Shown: positions 37,394-48,197, numbered from the stretch's first letter. The stretch is 64,000 bases of DNA from Demequina iriomotensis (GCF_000971395.1 NZ_BBME01000015.1:1-64000); one strand, 5' to 3'. The notes: a model not told the origin generated them from the letters alone. Translations and numbers: made by a program.

Positions 37394-38518
37394 ATGACGG
37401 ACATCATCACGATCCCGCCTGCCCTGCTGCCCCTCGACGGACGCTTCGGTTCCGGCCCGTCGAAGGTCACGGACGCGCAGGTGGCCGCCCTGGTCGCGAG
37501 CCAGCCCGGCGTGCTCGGCACCTCCCACCGCCAGGCCCCCGTCAAGGGGCTCGTGCGCGACATCCGCGCGATGCTCGGCGAGCTCTACGCGCTTCCCGAC
37601 GGGTACGAGGTCATCCTCGGCAACGGCGGCTCGACGATGTTCTGGGACGCCGCGGCGTTCTCGCTCGTGCGCGAGAGGGCGCAGCACTGCGCGTTCGGCG
37701 AGTTCGGCTCGAAGTTCGCGAAGGCGACCGATGCGGCCCCGCACCTGGGCGCATCGTCCATCCGCACCGCGGAGGCCGGAGGCGCGATCGCGCCCGAGGC
37801 GGAGGACGGCGTCGACGTGTACGCATGGCCGCACAACGAGACGTCGACCGGCGTGTGCGTGCCCGTCGAGCGGCCCGCCGGCATCGGCGACGCGCTCACC
37901 GTGGTGGACGGGACCTCGGCTGCGGGCGGCGTCGAGCTGGACATCGCCCAGGCCGACGTCTACTACTTCGCACCCCAGAAGAGCTTCGCCGCGGACGGCG
38001 GGCTGTGGTTCGCCATCGTCTCCCCCGCCGCGATCGCGCGGATCGAGGAGATCGCCGCGAGCGGCCGGTGGATCCCCGAGTCGCTGTCTCTCAAGGTCGC
38101 GCTCGACAACTCGCGCGCGGACCAGACCCTCAACACGCCGGCGGTCGCGACCCTGGTGCTCATGCGCGCGCAGCTCGAGTGGATGCTCGCGGGCGGCGGC
38201 CTCGGCTTCGCCGCCGGCCGCTCGCGGGCCTCGTCGGACCTCCTGTACGCGTGGGCGGGACGAACCGGATGGACTGAGACATTCGTCACAGACCCTGGCC
38301 TGCGCTCCCCCGTGGTTGCGACCATCGATCTGCACCAGCGCGTCGACAGCGCGGAGCTGCGACGTCACCTGCGCGCTCAAGGGGTTGTCGATATTGACCC
38401 GTACAGGAAGCTGGGCCGGAATCAGATCCGCGTGGGCGTGTACCCCGCCGTGGACCCGGACGACGTCGGGCGCCTGGTGCAGTCGATGGACTACCTCGTG
38501 GAGAGATTGCTGACATGA
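37394..38518 (+). CDS. serC: phosphoserine transaminase
   Basis: A 374-aa PLP-dependent enzyme that makes 3-phosphoserine from 3-phosphohydroxypyruvate and glutamate in serine biosynthesis. FGSGPSKV at the N-terminus, HNETSTGVCVPV, and the PLP-lysine motif FAPQKSFAADGGLW are of the mycobacterial SerC type. TACAGT lies 6 nt before the ATG (leaderless). The stop overlaps the next gene's ATG by ATGA. Confidence 0.94.
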   Translation: MTDIITIPPALLPLDGRFGSGPSKVTDAQVAALVASQPGVLGTSHRQAPVKGLVRDIRAMLGELYALPDGYEVILGNGGSTMFWDAAAFSLVRERAQHCAFGEFGSKFAKATDAAPHLGASSIRTAEAGGAIAPEAEDGVDVYAWPHNETSTGVCVPVERPAGIGDALTVVDGTSAAGGVELDIAQADVYYFAPQKSFAADGGLWFAIVSPAAIARIEEIAASGRWIPESLSLKVALDNSRADQTLNTPAVATLVLMRAQLEWMLAGGGLGFAAGRSRASSDLLYAWAGRTGWTETFVTDPGLRSPVVATIDLHQRVDSAELRRHLRAQGVVDIDPYRKLGRNQIRVGVYPAVDPDDVGRLVQSMDYLVERLLT

Positions 38519-39345
38519 CTGAGACGCAGGATGTGCTGGAGCACACGCGCCGACGACGTCGTCACGCTCCGGCCATCCTGCTCGGCGGGCTGCCGGTCGT
38601 GATCGCGTCCACCGCCCTCGTGGGCGCCTACACCTTCGTACCCGCCTCCGCCTCCTACGCGCAGGAGGCGATCGAGGCACCCGTGCTCGACACGGTGACC
38701 GTCCCCGCGCTCGACGCGATCACCGCGGACGATGCGGTGGCCGCCCCCCGCGTGCACACGGTCAAGGTCACCAAGCCGAAGCCGAAGCCCACCCCCGCTC
38801 CCGTCGCGACGCCCGCATCGTCCGGCGCGACCACGGCTGCGCCCGCCAGCACCCCGTCGACGGGCTCGACGGCATCGACGGGCTCGACCGGCGCCCCGGC
38901 CGCGAGCGCCCCCGCGACGGTCGACTTCGCCGCCTACTGCGCGAACCCCCAGGCGCCGTCGGGCGCCTCGAGCGTGAGCGGCCTCCTGAGCGCCGCGAAC
39001 GCGGAGCGCGCCAAGGCCGGCATCGCGCCGCTCATCTGGTCGAGCGCGCTCGCCTCCGCCGCGACCTCGTGGTCGCAGTCGATGGCCGCCAAGGACTCGT
39101 CGACCGAGGCGCTCGCCGACGCGCTCGCGCACAACCCCTCGCGCCCGGGCGCCGAGAACGTGGGCGTGACCTACCGCTCCACGGGCATCTCCGAGTCGGC
39201 GGCGATGAACAAGCTCCACGTCAACTGGGTGTACTCGTACGGCCACTGCACCAACCTCATGAACCCCGCGTACACGCAGTTCGGCGCGGGCTCCGCCGTC
39301 ACCTCCGACGGCACCACGTGGTACGCGACGGAGAACTTCCGCTAG
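38515..39345 (+). CDS. membrane-anchored or secreted CAP-domain protein
   Basis: A 276-aa envelope protein. One hydrophobic segment lies at residues 18-45, followed by a Pro/Lys then Ser/Thr/Gly/Ala-rich linker (STGSTASTGSTGA). The C-terminal CAP/SCP domain (about 150-276) keeps LAHNPSRPGAENVGVTY and GHCTNLMNPAYTQFG, which carry the His/Glu cavity residues. The ATGA overlap couples it to serC, an unusual pairing. CAP domains occur in cell-wall or stress proteins; the role is unknown. Confidence 0.85.
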   Translation: MTETQDVLEHTRRRRRHAPAILLGGLPVVIASTALVGAYTFVPASASYAQEAIEAPVLDTVTVPALDAITADDAVAAPRVHTVKVTKPKPKPTPAPVATPASSGATTAAPASTPSTGSTASTGSTGAPAASAPATVDFAAYCANPQAPSGASSVSGLLSAANAERAKAGIAPLIWSSALASAATSWSQSMAAKDSSTEALADALAHNPSRPGAENVGVTYRSTGISESAAMNKLHVNWVYSYGHCTNLMNPAYTQFGAGSAVTSDGTTWYATENFR

Positions 39346-39346
39346 G

Positions 39347-40495
39347 TCAGTCGACGCGGTGCGCGCGCGCCGGCGGCCGGCGCGGCACCCATGCGGCGAG
39401 CCCCGCCGCCGCCGCGAGACCGATGCCGCCGACCGCGACGAAGCCGACCGGCAGGGCGATCAGCGCCCCCGCCGAGACGAGGGCGGGACCGGCCAGCCCG
39501 CCGACGTCCTGCAGCACCATCCACACTCCCGTGAACATCGATCGCCCGCGGCGCGGCGCGACGTCCGCGCCGAGCGTCATCACGAGCCCCGAGCCCCAGC
39601 CGTTGCCGACGCCGAGCACGAGCGCCGCGGCCGTCACCTGCGCCGCGCCGTGCGTGAGCGGCAGCAGCAGGAAGCCCGCCGCGAGCAGGAGCGAGGACGG
39701 GATCGCGGTCCACAGGCGGCCGCGCCGGTCCATCGTGGCCCCCGCGGGATAGAAGAGGAGCATGTCGATGCCCGCGGAGATCGAGAAGATCAGGGTCGAC
39801 ACCTCGGGGCTGAGCCCGACGTACGACGCCCACAGCGGGATCACCGCGATCCGCGCCTGCCGCAGCGCCCCGGTCGCGACGACGGTGAGCCCGAGCGTCG
39901 AGAGCGTGCGCCGATGCGCGCGGATCAGCTCGCCGAGCTCCACGCCGTCCCGGCGGGGCACGATGCGCCGGTCGCCGCGCATCCCGACCAGCGCGAGGAG
40001 CGCCATGGCCACGGCGATGCAGGCCGCTCCCAGCCAGTACGTCGCGGTGACGCCCCAGGCCGCGATCACGCCCGCGCCGAGCAGCGGGCCGATGAAGTTG
40101 CCGATGCGCCACACGCCCGCCAGCGACGTGAGCGAGCGCGCCGTCCGCTCCCGGGGGATCACGCCGAGGATCTGCTCCTGACGGGCGACGTGGTACGCCG
40201 CGTGGCCCAGGCCGACGAGCACGGTCCCGGCCAGGAACACCGCGAGATCGGGTTCGAGGGCGGCGACCACGGCGCCCAGGCCCAGGACTCCGAGCGAGGC
40301 GAGCGCCGCGTGGGCCGCGCCGAGCCGATGCGCGAGCGCCCCGCCGAGCGCCGAGCCGGGGAGCCGCCCGAGCTGATAGGCCGCGACCGCGAGCGAGGCG
40401 AACGCCGCCGTGTGCCCCATGTCGATGACCGTGAGGGCGAGCACGGGCAGCATCGCGCCGATGCCGATCTCGGCGACGAAGGTGGGCACGTACAC
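39347..40495 (-). CDS. MFS transporter
   Basis: A 382-aa (or longer) membrane protein with about 11-12 hydrophobic segments and the loop GATMDRRGRLWTAIP of the MFS type. The start is uncertain. GTG at 40495 leaves the first segment (VPTFVAEIGIGAMLPVLAL) at the very N-terminus; an upstream CTG at 40555, overlapping the DUF3027 end, would give 20 more residues. It appears co-transcribed with DUF3027. The substrate is unknown. Confidence 0.8.
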   Translation of the reverse strand: MYVPTFVAEIGIGAMLPVLALTVIDMGHTAAFASLAVAAYQLGRLPGSALGGALAHRLGAAHAALASLGVLGLGAVVAALEPDLAVFLAGTVLVGLGHAAYHVARQEQILGVIPRERTARSLTSLAGVWRIGNFIGPLLGAGVIAAWGVTATYWLGAACIAVAMALLALVGMRGDRRIVPRRDGVELGELIRAHRRTLSTLGLTVVATGALRQARIAVIPLWASYVGLSPEVSTLIFSISAGIDMLLFYPAGATMDRRGRLWTAIPSSLLLAAGFLLLPLTHGAAQVTAAALVLGVGNGWGSGLVMTLGADVAPRRGRSMFTGVWMVLQDVGGLAGPALVSAGALIALPVGFVAVGGIGLAAAAGLAAWVPRRPPARAHRVD

Positions 40496-40547
40496 GCGCG
40501 CGGCGAGCGCGCGCGCGACGTGCCTCGAGGAGGCCGGGTTCGCGGCC

Positions 40548-41474
40548 TCAGTCAGCCTGGCGCTCCGGGTCCTCGGCCTGCGCCTCGTCGGCGGGCGCGT
40601 CCGCGGATACGTCCGCTTCGGCGGCGTCCGGCGCGGGCGCCTCGTCGGCGACCTCGGGCGCGGGCTCGGCCTCCGGCGCGGGCGCCTCGTCGACGACCTC
40701 CGGCTCAGGCTCAAGCTCCGGCTCCGGCTCGGCCGTGAGGTCGAGCGCGACGGGCACGTCGTTCTCGAAGACCGGGTCGGGGTCGGGCCACTGCGTGGCA
40801 CCGCGCTCGATGTCGGTCTCCGAGTGTGCGCCGCACCCGTGGTCGACGCTCACCACGCGACCGTCGGACGGCGACCACTCGTTGGCGCACGCGCCGAACC
40901 GCAGGCGCATCGAGCCGGTGAGCGGGATGAAGAACGCGCACGTCGAGCACGGCGAGGCCGAGGCGATGGCCGAGGCGGCGCTCGGGCCGTGCGAGCCGCG
41001 GTACCAGCGGTCGGCGACCTCGGTGCGGCCGTCGGGTCCGAGCACGCGCGGGCGGCCCAGGCCGAGCTCCCAGTTGGCGAGGCGGTCCTCGTCCTCCTCG
41101 CCGGTGGCCTCGTAGCCCTGCACGAGCCTGCCGTCGCCGGCGACGTAGGGCAGGACCATCGACGCCTCGAGATCACCGGGGCGGACCCGGTCCGCCCACG
41201 GCACCCACGCGGGCGCGAGCAGCGCATCGTCCGCGGGCACCAGGTGCGCCTCGCACACGGAGGCGGCCTTCTGGCGCGGCGCGCGCGCGAGCGTGATGGA
41301 CCACACCCACCCGCGATACCCGGGCATCGTGCACGCGAACAGGTGCGTGACCAGGCGGTCCTCGACGGTGGTGACGGTCAGGTGGTCGCCCACCAGCGCA
41401 TCGTCACCCGCGAGCTCCACCGCGACCTCGCGCGCGAGGTCGACGGCCTCGGTGAGCACTGCATCCTTGGCCAT
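40548..41474 (-). CDS. DUF3027 protein
   Basis: A 308-aa actinobacterial conserved protein of unknown function. The first ~220 residues are the DUF3027 region, including WVWSITLARAPRQKAASVCE and a cysteine-containing CSTCAFFIPLTGSMRLRFGACANEWSP (CxxC plus a later Cys, plausibly metal-binding). The remainder is a Glu/Pro/Ala-rich tail. The ATG overlaps the cold-shock gene stop (TGATG), so the two proteins are probably made together. Confidence 0.85.
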   Translation of the reverse strand: MAKDAVLTEAVDLAREVAVELAGDDALVGDHLTVTTVEDRLVTHLFACTMPGYRGWVWSITLARAPRQKAASVCEAHLVPADDALLAPAWVPWADRVRPGDLEASMVLPYVAGDGRLVQGYEATGEEDEDRLANWELGLGRPRVLGPDGRTEVADRWYRGSHGPSAASAIASASPCSTCAFFIPLTGSMRLRFGACANEWSPSDGRVVSVDHGCGAHSETDIERGATQWPDPDPVFENDVPVALDLTAEPEPELEPEPEVVDEAPAPEAEPAPEVADEAPAPDAAEADVSADAPADEAQAEDPERQAD

Positions 41475-41854
41475 CAGACGTCCAGCTGGTCCGCGACGGC
41501 ACGCAGCACGGCGGCGACCTGGGAGCCGCGCGCCGGCTCGGGGTAGCGCCCCTTGCGCAGGGCGTTGGAGACGCCGTCGAGCATCTTGATGAGGTCCTCC
41601 ACGATGACCGTCATCTCCTCGGGCTTCTTGCGCAGGTTCGCGGCGACGGACGGCGCGGCCTCGACCACGGTCACGTTGAGCGCGGACGGGCCTCGACGAC
41701 CGTCCGCGACGGAGAAGTCGACCTTGGCACCCGGGCGGACCGTGGTGCCTGCGGGCAGCGCGGAGGCGTGCAGGAAGACCTCCGCGCCGTCGTCGCTCGC
41801 GATGAATCCGAACCCCTTGTCGGAGTCGAACCACTTCACCTTGCCAGTGGGCAC
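41474..41854 (-). CDS. cold-shock-domain protein with C-terminal extension
   Basis: A 126-aa protein. Residues 1-65 form a cold-shock nucleic-acid-binding domain (GKVKWFDSDKGFGFIA, then DGAEVFLHASAL) with RNP motifs. A further ~60 residues follow, whereas canonical CspA is about 67 aa. GTG at 41854 follows GAGGTAGAT, a good ribosome site. It probably acts as an RNA chaperone or regulator and is coupled to DUF3027. Confidence 0.9.
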   Translation of the reverse strand: MPTGKVKWFDSDKGFGFIASDDGAEVFLHASALPAGTTVRPGAKVDFSVADGRRGPSALNVTVVEAAPSVAANLRKKPEEMTVIVEDLIKMLDGVSNALRKGRYPEPARGSQVAAVLRAVADQLDV

Positions 41855-42026
41855 ATCTACCTCGTTCGTCCTCGAGGGCACCGCTGCTCGGCACCCCGCA
41901 CGATTCTAGCCGCAGCCGGGGACAGCGGCCCCTGGCCGCGACGCGCCCGCCGGGGCTTTGCCTCGGACGGTGTGATGTGGGCAGACTGGAGGCGTAGAGG
42001 GAATCCCGGAACCACTCGAGGTGAAC

Positions 42027-42737
42027 ATGCCCACGGCCACCACGCCCGCCTGGCTCCTCCCCGCATTCGTGCGGGAGGCGATCGCGGCGGGCGCCACCGC
42101 GTCCGAGGAGGACGTGGCAGAGGCGGGCGCGCGCCTGCTGACGCGCTGGCAGAACCCCGCGCGCCGGTTCCACGACGTGCGTCACCTGGTCGAGCTGCTC
42201 ACGCGCGTCGACGAGCTTCAGCAGGAGACCCGCCTGCCGCATTGCGTACGCCTCGCGGCCTGGTACCACGGCGCCGTGTTCGCCTCCGACTCCGAGTCGG
42301 CCTACGCGGCGCGCGGCGGCGAGGACGAGGACGCGAGCGCCGAGTACGCCCGCATGGAGCTACGCGACCTGGGCGTCCCGGACAAGAAGATCGACGCGGT
42401 CGCCGCGATGGTGAAGGGCCTCGCGCGCCACGTCACGGTGCCGGACAGCCCCGACGCCGCGGTGCTCTCGGACGCCGATCTCGCGATCCTCGCGTCCGAT
42501 CCGCAGCGGTACAAGGCCTACATCACGGATGTGCGCGAGGAGTACGCGGAGATCCCCGAGGACCGGTTCCTGGCGAGCAGGCGCGCGATCGTCGCCCGGC
42601 TGCTGTCGCGCGACCGCCTCTACACGAGCCCGCTCGGCACCACGTGGGAGGCGCAGGCCCGCCAGAACCTCACCGCCGAGCTCGCGCGGCTCGACAAGGC
42701 CATCGCGGCGATGTCCACCGCCGCGGACGCCGGCTGA
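42027..42737 (+). CDS. HD-superfamily protein, COG4339-like, altered HD pair
   Basis: A 236-aa predicted metal-dependent phosphohydrolase. FHDVRHLVELL and the DEDASAEYARMEL segment match the family, but the central motif reads LAAWYHGAVF where the metal-binding His-Asp pair is normally WFHDAVY. The Asp is therefore replaced by Gly. I chose ATG 42027 because GAGGTGA lies 5 nt upstream; an in-frame GTG at 42021 lies too close to that site. Substrate unknown. Confidence 0.82.
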   Translation: MPTATTPAWLLPAFVREAIAAGATASEEDVAEAGARLLTRWQNPARRFHDVRHLVELLTRVDELQQETRLPHCVRLAAWYHGAVFASDSESAYAARGGEDEDASAEYARMELRDLGVPDKKIDAVAAMVKGLARHVTVPDSPDAAVLSDADLAILASDPQRYKAYITDVREEYAEIPEDRFLASRRAIVARLLSRDRLYTSPLGTTWEAQARQNLTAELARLDKAIAAMSTAADAG

Positions 42738-42820
42738 GCCCTCCACAGGTCGCCGGCGCCCACGCCGCCCCGGGCCGCACGCGTCCTAGCGTCGGGATCA
42801 CCCGATCCCGAGGAGGACCC

Positions 42821-43108
42821 ATGCAGTACCACGTCGATGCGGCCGAGGTCTCGGCCGCCTCCGCCCGCGCCGCCCGCACCGCCGACGCGATCCGCGCCGA
42901 GGTCGCCTCCCTCATGGCCGAGCTCACCAGCCTCGACAGCACGTGGCGCGGAGGCGCGGCCTCCGCGTTCGGCGACGTGCGCGAGCGCTGGCGGGGTGCG
43001 CAGGCGCACGTCGAGTCCGCGCTCGACGCCATCACCCAGGCGCTCGGCAACGCGGCCCGCTCCTACGAGGAGGCCGAGGCGACCGCGTCACGCCTGTTCA
43101 GCCGCTGA
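42821..43108 (+). CDS. WXG100-family (ESAT-6-like) protein
   Basis: A 95-aa helical-hairpin protein. The turn STWRGGAASAF carries the W-x-G motif near residue 43, flanked by two Ala/Glu-rich helices. Members are exported by type VII secretion. The C-terminal YEEAEATASRLF resembles the YxxxD/E export signal. GAGGAGG precedes the ATG. No EccC or other secretion gene is in the window, so it is an orphan here. Confidence 0.88.
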   Translation: MQYHVDAAEVSAASARAARTADAIRAEVASLMAELTSLDSTWRGGAASAFGDVRERWRGAQAHVESALDAITQALGNAARSYEEAEATASRLFSR

Positions 43109-43196
43109 CCCCGGGCTCGGGACACGCCGTGCTGGCGACGGTGCCGGATCCGCGGTTCGCGGGACGTCCAGGTCCGCCGCATCCTAGGCTCGGGGC

Positions 43197-43460
43197 GTGA
43201 TCCTCATCGACCCGCCGCTGTGGCCGCGCCACGGCACGGTGTGGGGCCACCTCGTGTCCGACGCGTCGCTCGAGGAGCTCCACGAGTTCGCGGCGCGCGC
43301 GGGCATCCCGCCCCGGGCCTTCGACCGTGACCACTACGACTACCCGATCGAGCGCCGCGGCGACCTCGCCGGGCTCGGCGCCGTCGAGGTCTCGACGCGC
43401 GAGCTCATCACGCGGCTGCGCGCCTCGGGGCTGCGGGTGACCGCGGCCCAGCGTCGCTGA
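43197..43460 (+). CDS. DUF4031 protein
   Basis: Small 87-aa cytosolic protein beginning MILIDPPLWPRHGTVWGHLVSD, with FDRDHYDYPIER in the middle; this is the DUF4031 pattern found widely in actinobacteria. GTG start at 43197, 6 nt after TAGGCT, so probably leaderless. Function unknown. Confidence 0.85.
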   Translation: MILIDPPLWPRHGTVWGHLVSDASLEELHEFAARAGIPPRAFDRDHYDYPIERRGDLAGLGAVEVSTRELITRLRASGLRVTAAQRR

Positions 43461-43490
43461 ACGCCCCCGCGCACCTCGCGCGCCGCCCGC

Positions 43491-43514
43491 CGGGCCGCCG
43501 GGCCGCCGGGCCGC
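43491..43514. repeat. three tandem 8-bp units CGGGCCGC
   Basis: Short perfect tandem repeat in the gap between DUF4031 and groEL, probably a slippage tract. Confidence 0.8.
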
Positions 43515-43539
43515 CGCCCGCATCGTGCCCCGGAGACGA

Positions 43540-43581
43540 CGCAGGCCCCCGGCCCGGGAGAACCCGGGACGGGGGCCTGCG
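43540..43581. terminator. bidirectional hairpin between DUF4031 and groEL
   Basis: A 12-bp outer stem (43540-43551 with 43570-43581) continues, after one mismatch, into a 6-bp CCCGGG stem with an AGAA loop. It lies between convergent genes; no T-run. Confidence 0.75.
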
Positions 43582-43608
43582 CGCTGGCTTCAGCCGAGAG
43601 GCGAGGGC

Positions 43609-45300
<1,692 letters not shown>

Positions 45301-45346
45301 TCACGTCACGCCGCACCCCGCACCTCGGCGGAGAACCCTAGGTCTC

Positions 45347-45373
45347 TTAGCACTCGGGTAGGCCGAGTGCTAA
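45347..45373. promoter_or_regulatory. CIRCE element (HrcA operator)
   Basis: Perfect TTAGCACTC-N9-GAGTGCTAA, about 113 nt upstream of groEL. Confidence 0.95.
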
Positions 45374-45384
45374 CGCCGATTCTG

Positions 45385-45405
45385 GCACTCTCCCCGGGAG
45401 AGTGC
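45385..45405. promoter_or_regulatory. second, CIRCE-like element
   Basis: GCACTC-N9-GAGTGC with the same spacing as CIRCE but without the outer TTA/TAA. The spacer extends the palindrome (10-bp arms). It starts 11 nt past the first element. Confidence 0.75.
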
Positions 45406-45449
45406 AAACGCCCTGAGCAGTGTTCGCCGAGGGCGTGGAGCGGCCGGGC

Positions 45450-46049
45450 CTACGGCTCGGAGACCAGCTGCACCTCGACGTCGACGTCGGTGGTGGGCGT
45501 GCCCTGCTCGACGGTGTCGATGCCCAGCTGCGATGCGACCTCGGCCGCGGTGTCCGCCATCGCATCGTCGCCGTACACCACACGGTTCGCGGTCGGGATC
45601 TCGCCGGAGAGGTTGTCCGCCGAGAGCGTCGCGAAGCCGGCGCCCTCGAGGATCGACACCTGGGTGCCCGCGAGCCCGGTGATGCCCGAGCCGTTGAGCA
45701 CGGCGATCGAGGCGTCGTAGTCGATCACCGGCTCGGGTTCGGCGGTCTCGGAGGGCTCCTCGCTCGGCTCCGGCGACGTGGTCTCGGACGCATCGGCGCT
45801 CGGCTCGGTGCTCGCCTCCCCGCTGACCGTCGCCTCCACGGTGGGCGACTCGCTGGCGGATGAGGCGGGCGTCACTCCGGTGTTCCAGAACAGCTGCGCC
45901 ACCACGAACGCAACCAGCCCCGCGACCACGAACACCACGAGAGGCACCAGCGCGACCGTCCACCACGGGCGCGGCGCGCGGTGGACCCCCACGGGGCCGC
46001 CGCTCGCGGCGATCTCGTCGAACTCGTCGGGCTGGTAGTCGCTCGTCAC
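45450..46049 (-). CDS. LytR C-terminal-domain membrane protein
   Basis: A 199-aa protein with one membrane segment at about residues 30-53 ([20 protein letters not shown]). A Ser/Glu/Pro/Thr-rich linker follows, then an extracellular LytR_C domain (about 105-199; [19 protein letters not shown]). The domain occurs in envelope proteins and may bind cell-wall polymers. GTG start at 46049, 16 nt after the DUF3263 stop, so probably co-transcribed. Confidence 0.86.
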   Translation of the reverse strand: MTSDYQPDEFDEIAASGGPVGVHRAPRPWWTVALVPLVVFVVAGLVAFVVAQLFWNTGVTPASSASESPTVEATVSGEASTEPSADASETTSPEPSEEPSETAEPEPVIDYDASIAVLNGSGITGLAGTQVSILEGAGFATLSADNLSGEIPTANRVVYGDDAMADTAAEVASQLGIDTVEQGTPTTDVDVEVQLVSEP

Positions 46050-46065
46050 GCGGACACCCTACCGT

Positions 46066-46359
46066 TCACCCTCGTGCGCGGGCTGTTGCCGCGCGTCCAC
46101 GCCCCCGCGCGTCGCGCACGCGACGCAGCCGCTGGACCAGCACGGGATCCTGCGCGAGCGCCTCGGGCGTGTCGATGAGCGCGTTGAGGACCTGGTAGTA
46201 CTGCGTCGCGCTGAGGCCCAGCGCGTCGCGTACGGCATCCTCCTTGGCACCCGCGTAGCGCCACCACCGCCGCTCGAGAGCGAGGATCTCGAGCGCGCGC
46301 GCGTCGAGCACCGACACCGGTGCCGTGGCGACGTCCGCGTCCGTGGTCTCCTCGTTCAT
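46066..46359 (-). CDS. DUF3263 protein
   Basis: A 97-aa cytosolic actinobacterial protein. [38 protein letters not shown] is the DUF3263 domain; the [20 protein letters not shown] portion looks like a helix-turn-helix. A strong GGAGGCGAC site precedes the ATG. The DUF3263-LytR_C pair is a recurrent actinobacterial unit, suggesting an envelope-linked regulator. Function not established. Confidence 0.85.
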   Translation of the reverse strand: MNEETTDADVATAPVSVLDARALEILALERRWWRYAGAKEDAVRDALGLSATQYYQVLNALIDTPEALAQDPVLVQRLRRVRDARGRGRAATARARG

Positions 46360-46440
46360 GTCGCCTCCACAGTAATCGCGCGCGGGAGGCGTCGAGCACA
46401 GGCGCGCGGTGCATCGTCCCCCGTCGCTAGGGTGAGCGCC

Positions 46441-47115
46441 ATGCACGCGGAGTGGCTCGACTCGATGGCGCGGGACTGGGCCGGCGTGCTCGCCCCCGCG
46501 GCGCCCACGCTCGAGCGGCTCGCGGCGGAGCTGGGCGGCGAGGCGTACCTGCCGGCACCCGAGTCGGTCATGCGCGCGTTCGCGCTGCCTCTCGCGGACG
46601 TGCGCGTGCTGCTGGTCGGGCAGGACCCGTACCCGACGCCGGGAGATGCAGTCGGGCTGAGCTTCTCCGTCGCCCCCGGGCGACCGATGCCGCGCTCGCT
46701 CGCCAACATCGCGCGCGAGCTGCGCGCCGACACCGGCGAGGAGCTCGCGAGCGGGGACCTGTCCCCGTGGGTCGATCAGGGCGTCATGCTGCTCAACCGC
46801 GTGCTCACCGTGCGGCCGGGCGAGGCGGGCTCGCATCAGGGCCGGGGCTGGGAGGCGGTCACGGCGATCGCGATCGAGGCGCTCGCCGCGCGGGGAGGGC
46901 CGCTGGTCGCGCTCCTCTGGGGTCGCCAGGCGCAGGCCCTCGCGCCGCTGCTCGGGGACGTGCCGCGGGTGGAGAGCGCGCATCCGAGCCCGCTGAGCGC
47001 GTCCCGCGGCTTCTTCGGCTCGCGGCCGTTCTCGCGCGTGAACGCGCTCCTCGAGGAGCAGGACGCCGCGCCGGTCCGCTGGGGCGCACCGCCGGACGGC
47101 TCCGCCCTCTTCTGA
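46441..47115 (+). CDS. ung: uracil-DNA glycosylase, family 1
   Basis: A 224-aa repair enzyme that removes uracil from [20 protein letters not shown] (catalytic Asp, water-activating loop) and [21 protein letters not shown] (catalytic His, DNA-intercalating loop) are intact. TAGGGT lies 7 nt before ATG 46441, supporting a leaderless start there rather than GTG 46432. Confidence 0.94.
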   Translation: MHAEWLDSMARDWAGVLAPAAPTLERLAAELGGEAYLPAPESVMRAFALPLADVRVLLVGQDPYPTPGDAVGLSFSVAPGRPMPRSLANIARELRADTGEELASGDLSPWVDQGVMLLNRVLTVRPGEAGSHQGRGWEAVTAIAIEALAARGGPLVALLWGRQAQALAPLLGDVPRVESAHPSPLSASRGFFGSRPFSRVNALLEEQDAAPVRWGAPPDGSALF

Positions 47116-47159
47116 GCGCTCCCCCGCCGTGCGGGACGCTCGGTCCCGACGGGTGACAG

Positions 47160-47235
47160 TGGAGCTGGCAGCGGGACTCGAACCCGCAACCACCGCTTTA
47201 CAAGAGCGGTGCGCTACCAATTGCGCCATGCCAGC
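47160..47235 (-). tRNA. tRNA-Thr (TGT)
   Basis: A 76-nt cloverleaf on the minus strand. Acceptor GCTGGCA pairs with TGCCAGC, D arm GCGC/GCGC, anticodon arm CCGCT-CTTGTAA-AGCGG (anticodon TGT), T arm GCGGG-TTCGAGT-CCCGC. CCA is encoded. Confidence 0.96.
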
Positions 47236-47318
47236 AGGGCACCCAGGATACCGGGGCCGGACACGCCGACGCCGCACCGCCCCCGGCAGGGGACGATGCG
47301 GCGCTCGGCTGCTGCGGG

Positions 47319-48143
47319 CTAGCCCAGGCTCTCGATGTACGCCTTGAAGTTGCCCGCGGTGAAGTAGTCGACCGAGGGCGAGTTCTCGTTGCTCTGGTCG
47401 TTGAGGATGACGCCGTCCGCGAAGTCGCCGGTCTCGGAGACGCGGATGGTCGGCGTGCCCTGCATGCCGTCGATCGACGCCTGCTCGGTCGCGGCGGTCG
47501 CCCACTTGCGCATGCCATCGTCCGTGAGGCTCGCGGCGACGTCCGCGGGCACGCCCGCGTCGACGGCGATCTGCTCGATCTGCTCGTCGCTCAGCCCGTC
47601 CGAGTTCTCCTCGGGCTGGTTGGCGAACAGCGCGGTGGTGAAGTCGAGGTACGCCTCGGGGGCGAGGTGCGCGACCACGCCGGCCGCGCCCGCCGCGCGG
47701 GTCGAGAAGCTGGTGCCGTTCGAGTAGCGGTCGAGGATCGAGATCGGGTGGTAGTACACCTGGATCTCGCCGGCCTCGCGCATCGCGTCGATGTCCTCGG
47801 CGTTGGTCTGCTCGAAGACGTTGCAGATGGGGCACATGAAGTCGAGGTAGACGTCGACGCGCGGTGCGTCGGTGGCGACGTCCTCGCCCACCACGCCGCC
47901 CGTGCCGACGGGGATGCCGCCGGTCGCGTCCGCGGCGGCGGGGGCCGTCGCGCCCTCGGTGCCGAGCGGCTCCACCTTGCCCTGGTTGACGATGAAGAGG
48001 ATGAGGCCGGCGAACACCGCGATGCCCACCACGGAGCCCGCGACGATCATCAGCATCGTCCTGCGCTCCTGTGCGCGCACCTGCGCCTGCGCCTTCGCCT
48101 TGGCGGCGGCGCGCGCGTCCGTCTTCTGGTCCTTGCTCGACAT
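47319..48143 (-). CDS. DsbA-like membrane-anchored thiol-disulfide protein
   Basis: A 274-aa protein with a charged cytosolic N-terminus, one membrane segment (about residues 30-52), and an extracytoplasmic thioredoxin fold of the DsbA/BdbD type with CPIC in YLDFMCPICNVFEQ and cis-Pro in MQGTPTIRV. GGAGAG precedes the ATG. A MauE/DoxX-like membrane gene lies 54 nt upstream; together they may form an oxidative folding or electron-transfer pair. Confidence 0.88.
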   Translation of the reverse strand: MSSKDQKTDARAAAKAKAQAQVRAQERRTMLMIVAGSVVGIAVFAGLILFIVNQGKVEPLGTEGATAPAAADATGGIPVGTGGVVGEDVATDAPRVDVYLDFMCPICNVFEQTNAEDIDAMREAGEIQVYYHPISILDRYSNGTSFSTRAAGAAGVVAHLAPEAYLDFTTALFANQPEENSDGLSDEQIEQIAVDAGVPADVAASLTDDGMRKWATAATEQASIDGMQGTPTIRVSETGDFADGVILNDQSNENSPSVDYFTAGNFKAYIESLG

Positions 48144-48197
48144 CGATCTCTCCAGGGTTCTGCGGTCGGGTGTCACATGAAATCTAGACGATGCTCG

